Assembly: GCA_031255975.1 (NCBI GenBank)
Contig: JAIRRM010000016.1
Span: 1-6,819 of the forward strand
Length of the DNA: 6,819 bases
Reading direction: 5' to 3'
DNA from: Propionibacteriaceae bacterium
GTDB taxonomy: Bacteria > Actinomycetota > Actinomycetes > Propionibacteriales > Propionibacteriaceae
Shown here: positions 5,181-6,819 of the stretch, in pieces
How positions within the stretch are numbered: the stretch's first letter is position 1
Layout: the number at the start of each line of letters is the position of its first letter
Notes under the pieces: model-generated
What the model was told of the DNA's origin: nothing
Databases searched by the model: none
What the model saw: the letters and a program-made list of their open reading frames with translations, nothing else
Program-made: the position numbers and the translations under genes

Positions 5181-6428
5181 TCAACGCTGTGCGAAGCCTG
5201 TTTCCTCCACAGTGGCTTTCACTTCGCCAAGAAAGCTTCCGGCGGTGCTGGCATCCACCACGCGACGGTCGTACGTAAGTAGCAGCAGCGCCATGTCGCG
5301 CGGGGCCACCTGCTCGTTGCCGCTGGCGTCGCGCACCACTGCTGGGCGGCGAGTTACCGCACCCAACGACGCGATGGCGGTCTGCGGTTGGTTGATGACC
5401 GGGGTGTCGCTGAGTGCGCCGCTGCCTCCGGCGTCGGTGATGGTGAAGGTGCCTCCGGCCAGCATGTCGGGGGTGGCGGCACCGGTGAGCGCCAACTGTT
5501 TGGCTTGCGCCACGGCCGCCGCCACCTGGGCGACGCCGAGTTGCTCAGTGTCGCGCAACACCGGGGTGACCAGGCCATACGGGGTGTCTAGCTGTACGCC
5601 GATGTTGGTGTGTGAGGCATACGACACGGTGCCGTCAGTGGCGTTGACGGTGGCGTTCAGTGGGGCGTGACGGGCCAACGCGGCGGCGGCGGCAGCGATG
5701 ACGGCGGCGAAACGCTGCTCGGGAGCGAACTGGGTCAGATCCACTTCGATGGCGGCAGTCAACTGGGCGCTCATGTGCAACGACTCGGTGAGATGACGGG
5801 CGACGGCGGCCTGCACCGGCGATAACCGCTCCGTGGTGCCACGACGCCGGTCGGTCGCCGGGTCAGCGTAGGCGTTGGTCATGGCGGTATGGGTGTTGGC
5901 GCTCTTGACCTGGTACGCCGCCTGCACGTCTTCCTTGCGAATACGACCGCCCACTCCGGTGCCGGTCACGGTGGTGAGATCCACCCCTAGGTCGGCGGCG
6001 AGCTTACGTACCAATGGGACGACGTACTGGTGCTCAGTCGCCGCCCCGGCGTCGCTCTCGGGTGTCGTGGAAGCCGGAGTCACGACGGCTGGAGCCACGA
6101 CGGCGGCTGGAGTCACGCCTTGTTCGGGCTGCTCGGGAGCGACAGCAGGTGTGTATTTGGGCACAGTGGGGGCCGGCGTGGTCGCGGCGATGTCCTCGCC
6201 GATCAGCCCCAATACCGTGCCGACAGGCACGGTGGCACCTTCGGTTACGTAACGGGCCAGCAAAACCCCGGCGACGGGTGAGGGCACTTCGGTGTCCACC
6301 TTGTCGGTGCTGATCTCCAGCAGCGGTTCGTCCATCCGCACCGGATCGCCGACGGCTTTCAGCCACTGTGTCAGCGTGCCCTCGGTGACTGATTCGCCCA
6401 GGGCCGGGAGCCGCACCTCGGTTGCCAT
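5181..6428 (-). CDS. sucB: 2-oxo-acid dehydrogenase E2 subunit (dihydrolipoamide acyltransferase) lacking the catalytic histidine
   Basis: E2 subunits form the core of pyruvate, 2-oxoglutarate or branched-chain oxo-acid dehydrogenase complexes and pass acyl groups from lipoyl-lysine to CoA. This 415-residue protein has one lipoyl domain (2-80) with the lipoylated lysine K43 in EISTDKVDTEV. A Pro/Ala/Val linker (82-132) follows, then an E1/E3-binding domain (about 135-172, VPLVRKLAADLGVDLTTVTG, then GGRIRKEDV) and a catalytic domain (about 197-412). GGTFTITDAGGSGALSDTPV (325-344) is family-typical. The active-site motif, normally DHRxxDG, reads DRRVVDA (387-393): the general-base His is Arg388 (CGT at 5267-5265) and the glycine is Ala393, while D392 is kept. 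The early catalytic domain also looks about 18 residues short. The frame is otherwise intact. AGGGG lies 9 bases before the ATG. In actinomycetes this gene is called sucB or dlaT; E1 and E3 partners are outside the window. Family is certain; catalytic activity is doubtful. Confidence 0.93.
   Translation of the reverse strand: MATEVRLPALGESVTEGTLTQWLKAVGDPVRMDEPLLEISTDKVDTEVPSPVAGVLLARYVTEGATVPVGTVLGLIGEDIAATTPAPTVPKYTPAVAPEQPEQGVTPAAVVAPAVVTPASTTPESDAGAATEHQYVVPLVRKLAADLGVDLTTVTGTGVGGRIRKEDVQAAYQVKSANTHTAMTNAYADPATDRRRGTTERLSPVQAAVARHLTESLHMSAQLTAAIEVDLTQFAPEQRFAAVIAAAAAALARHAPLNATVNATDGTVSYASHTNIGVQLDTPYGLVTPVLRDTEQLGVAQVAAAVAQAKQLALTGAATPDMLAGGTFTITDAGGSGALSDTPVINQPQTAIASLGAVTRRPAVVRDASGNEQVAPRDMALLLLTYDRRVVDASTAGSFLGEVKATVEETGFAQR
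6073..6119. repeat. Imperfect tandem repeat inside the E2 linker
   Basis: Three near-copies of GCYGGAGYCACG(ACG) lie at 6073-6087, 6088-6105 and 6106-6119. On the coding strand they give the linker GVTPAAVVAPAVVTPAS (residues 104-120). Such Ala/Pro/Val linkers between lipoyl and binding domains are flexible, and their length often varies between relatives, plausibly through repeat slippage. Confidence 0.6.
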
Positions 6429-6487
6429 GGATCGCTACCCCTTTCGCTGGGCTCGATTGCCCCGATTAGCTTGGTCGATCAACTCAA

Positions 6488-6505
6488 CCGAGTGGGCTCA
6501 CTCGG
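6488..6505. terminator. Perfect 7-bp hairpin spanning the stop codon of the small acidic-protein gene
   Basis: CCGAGTG (6488-6494) pairs with CACTCGG (6499-6505) around a 4-base loop GGCT. The TGA stop of the small gene (6500-6498) lies across the loop and stem. On the gene strand the stem is followed by TTGAGTTGATC, moderately T-rich. It could attenuate transcription before E2, whose start is 60 bases further on, or affect decay of the message. Confidence 0.42.
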
Positions 6506-6710
6506 CGAGTTTCATCGGCCCGAGCACCAATTCGTCGCCATCGTACAAGGTGACCTCGGCGATGTCGTAGAACAGCAGTTCCTCCCACATCTGTCCGAGC
6601 CAGGACTCGGCAGCCTCCTTGGTCGGCCACTCGCCGTCCAAGCCGACTTCGCTCTCATCGTCTTCGTCGATACGTACGCCTTTGTCGTTTACGCCTAGCC
6701 AATGAAACAT
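6498..6710 (-). CDS. Small acidic tryptophan-rich protein, unrecognised family
   Basis: I do not recognise this 70-residue protein. It is strongly acidic (19 Asp/Glu against 4 Lys/Arg) and has four tryptophans. An N-terminal MFHWLGVNDKG is followed by an acidic patch (IDEDDESEVGLDGEWP), a probable amphipathic helix (KEAAESWLGQMWEELLFYDI) and a hydrophobic strand pattern ending in VTLYDGDELVLGPMKLAE. No signal peptide, membrane helix or cysteine is present. The start at 6710 is supported by GAGGGGGG ending 6 bases upstream. A longer frame beginning MCSSDL is false because those residues come from sequencing adapter. It lies 69 bp before E2 on the same strand, so it may share an operon with it. 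The compact alternating pattern looks like a folded domain rather than random sequence. The call as a real gene rests on its ribosome site, composition and position. Confidence 0.78.
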   Translation of the reverse strand: MFHWLGVNDKGVRIDEDDESEVGLDGEWPTKEAAESWLGQMWEELLFYDIAEVTLYDGDELVLGPMKLAE

Positions 6711-6780
6711 GTCAGCCCCCCTCGAACGGGTTCTCAGTACGGTTCTCCGCGCGACACCGCCGGGCCGGGGTTGCGCAAAC
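6711..6780 (-). other. Region upstream of the small gene, possible 3' end of another leftward gene
   Basis: These 70 bases are the last genuine sequence before the adapter. On the leftward strand one frame stays open and ends in NPFEGG with TGA at 6714-6712, one base from the small gene's ATG; another reads LRNPGPAVSRGEPY and stops at 6736-6734. Either could be the C-terminus of an upstream gene, and both have GC-rich third positions. The piece is too short to decide, and no clear promoter is visible. Confidence 0.25.
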
Positions 6781-6819
6781 AGATCGGAAGAGCACACGTC
6801 TGAACTCCAGTCACGCCAC
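6781..6819. other. Illumina TruSeq adapter read-through, not genomic sequence
   Basis: The window ends with AGATCGGAAGAGC, followed by ACACGTCTGAACTCCAGTCAC (start at 6794), the standard Illumina TruSeq read-1 adapter (34 bases, 6781-6814). Five more bases, GCCAC, are probably the beginning of the index. Real sequence stops at 6780, which is a contig end. In reverse this adapter encodes MCSSDL, a known artefact at protein N-termini from untrimmed assemblies. Confidence 0.98.

Noticed and set aside
5265..5267. The E2 gene considered as a pseudogene
   Set aside because: The frame is complete with a ribosome site, lipoyl lysine and binding domain. Only active-site residues and a core segment differ, so it is kept as a coding gene of doubtful catalytic activity.
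6711..6797. N-terminal extension of the small acidic protein beginning MCSSDL
   Set aside because: The first residues are translated from Illumina adapter, and a good ribosome-binding site supports the ATG at 6710 instead.

Overview
The window looks like ordinary chromosome from a fairly GC-rich actinobacterium (Actinomycetota). The evidence is gene content: a DUF4191-type membrane protein near a type I glutamine synthetase and a 2-oxo-acid dehydrogenase E2 subunit (a neighbourhood typical of actinomycetes), a DUF4429/SHOCT protein, TANNNT-type -10 elements, and candidate stem-loops without T-runs. Genus cannot be read from this sequence. I see no phage, transposon, CRISPR, tRNA or rRNA. The longest stretch without a gene is 230 bases (3393-3622), and it contains a small repeat array.

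Layout. Two genes read rightward: a DUF4429-like/SHOCT protein (55-819) and a 3-hydroxyisobutyrate-dehydrogenase-family oxidoreductase (946-1803). They converge, across 167 bp with an imperfect hairpin, on five leftward genes. In their own direction these are a 70-residue acidic protein (6710-6498), a lipoyl-bearing E2 acyltransferase (6428-5181), a DUF4191 membrane protein (5114-4353), an MTA/SAH nucleosidase (4300-3623) and glutamine synthetase (3392-1971). Spacing suggests the first four could be co-transcribed, although hairpins follow the small gene and E2. glnA has its own upstream region with a possible GlnR box.

Joint function. The leftward block is housekeeping: oxo-acid oxidation (E2), adenine/methionine salvage (nucleosidase) and nitrogen assimilation (glnA). 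The genes are linked by conserved neighbourhood rather than by one pathway. lipA and lipB, which often lie between the E2 and DUF4191 genes in actinomycetes, are absent, and a nucleosidase gene sits between DUF4191 and glnA.

Most notable points. (1) The E2 protein has lost the catalytic histidine of its acyltransferase motif (DRR in place of DHR), and its core domain looks shortened, so it may be a non-catalytic E2. (2) The right end (6781-6819) is Illumina adapter sequence, which creates a false N-terminal extension on the last gene. (3) An array of three imperfect CGGAATGACGG repeats plus one inverted arm lies upstream of glnA. I found no convincing evidence of a wholly new multi-gene system.
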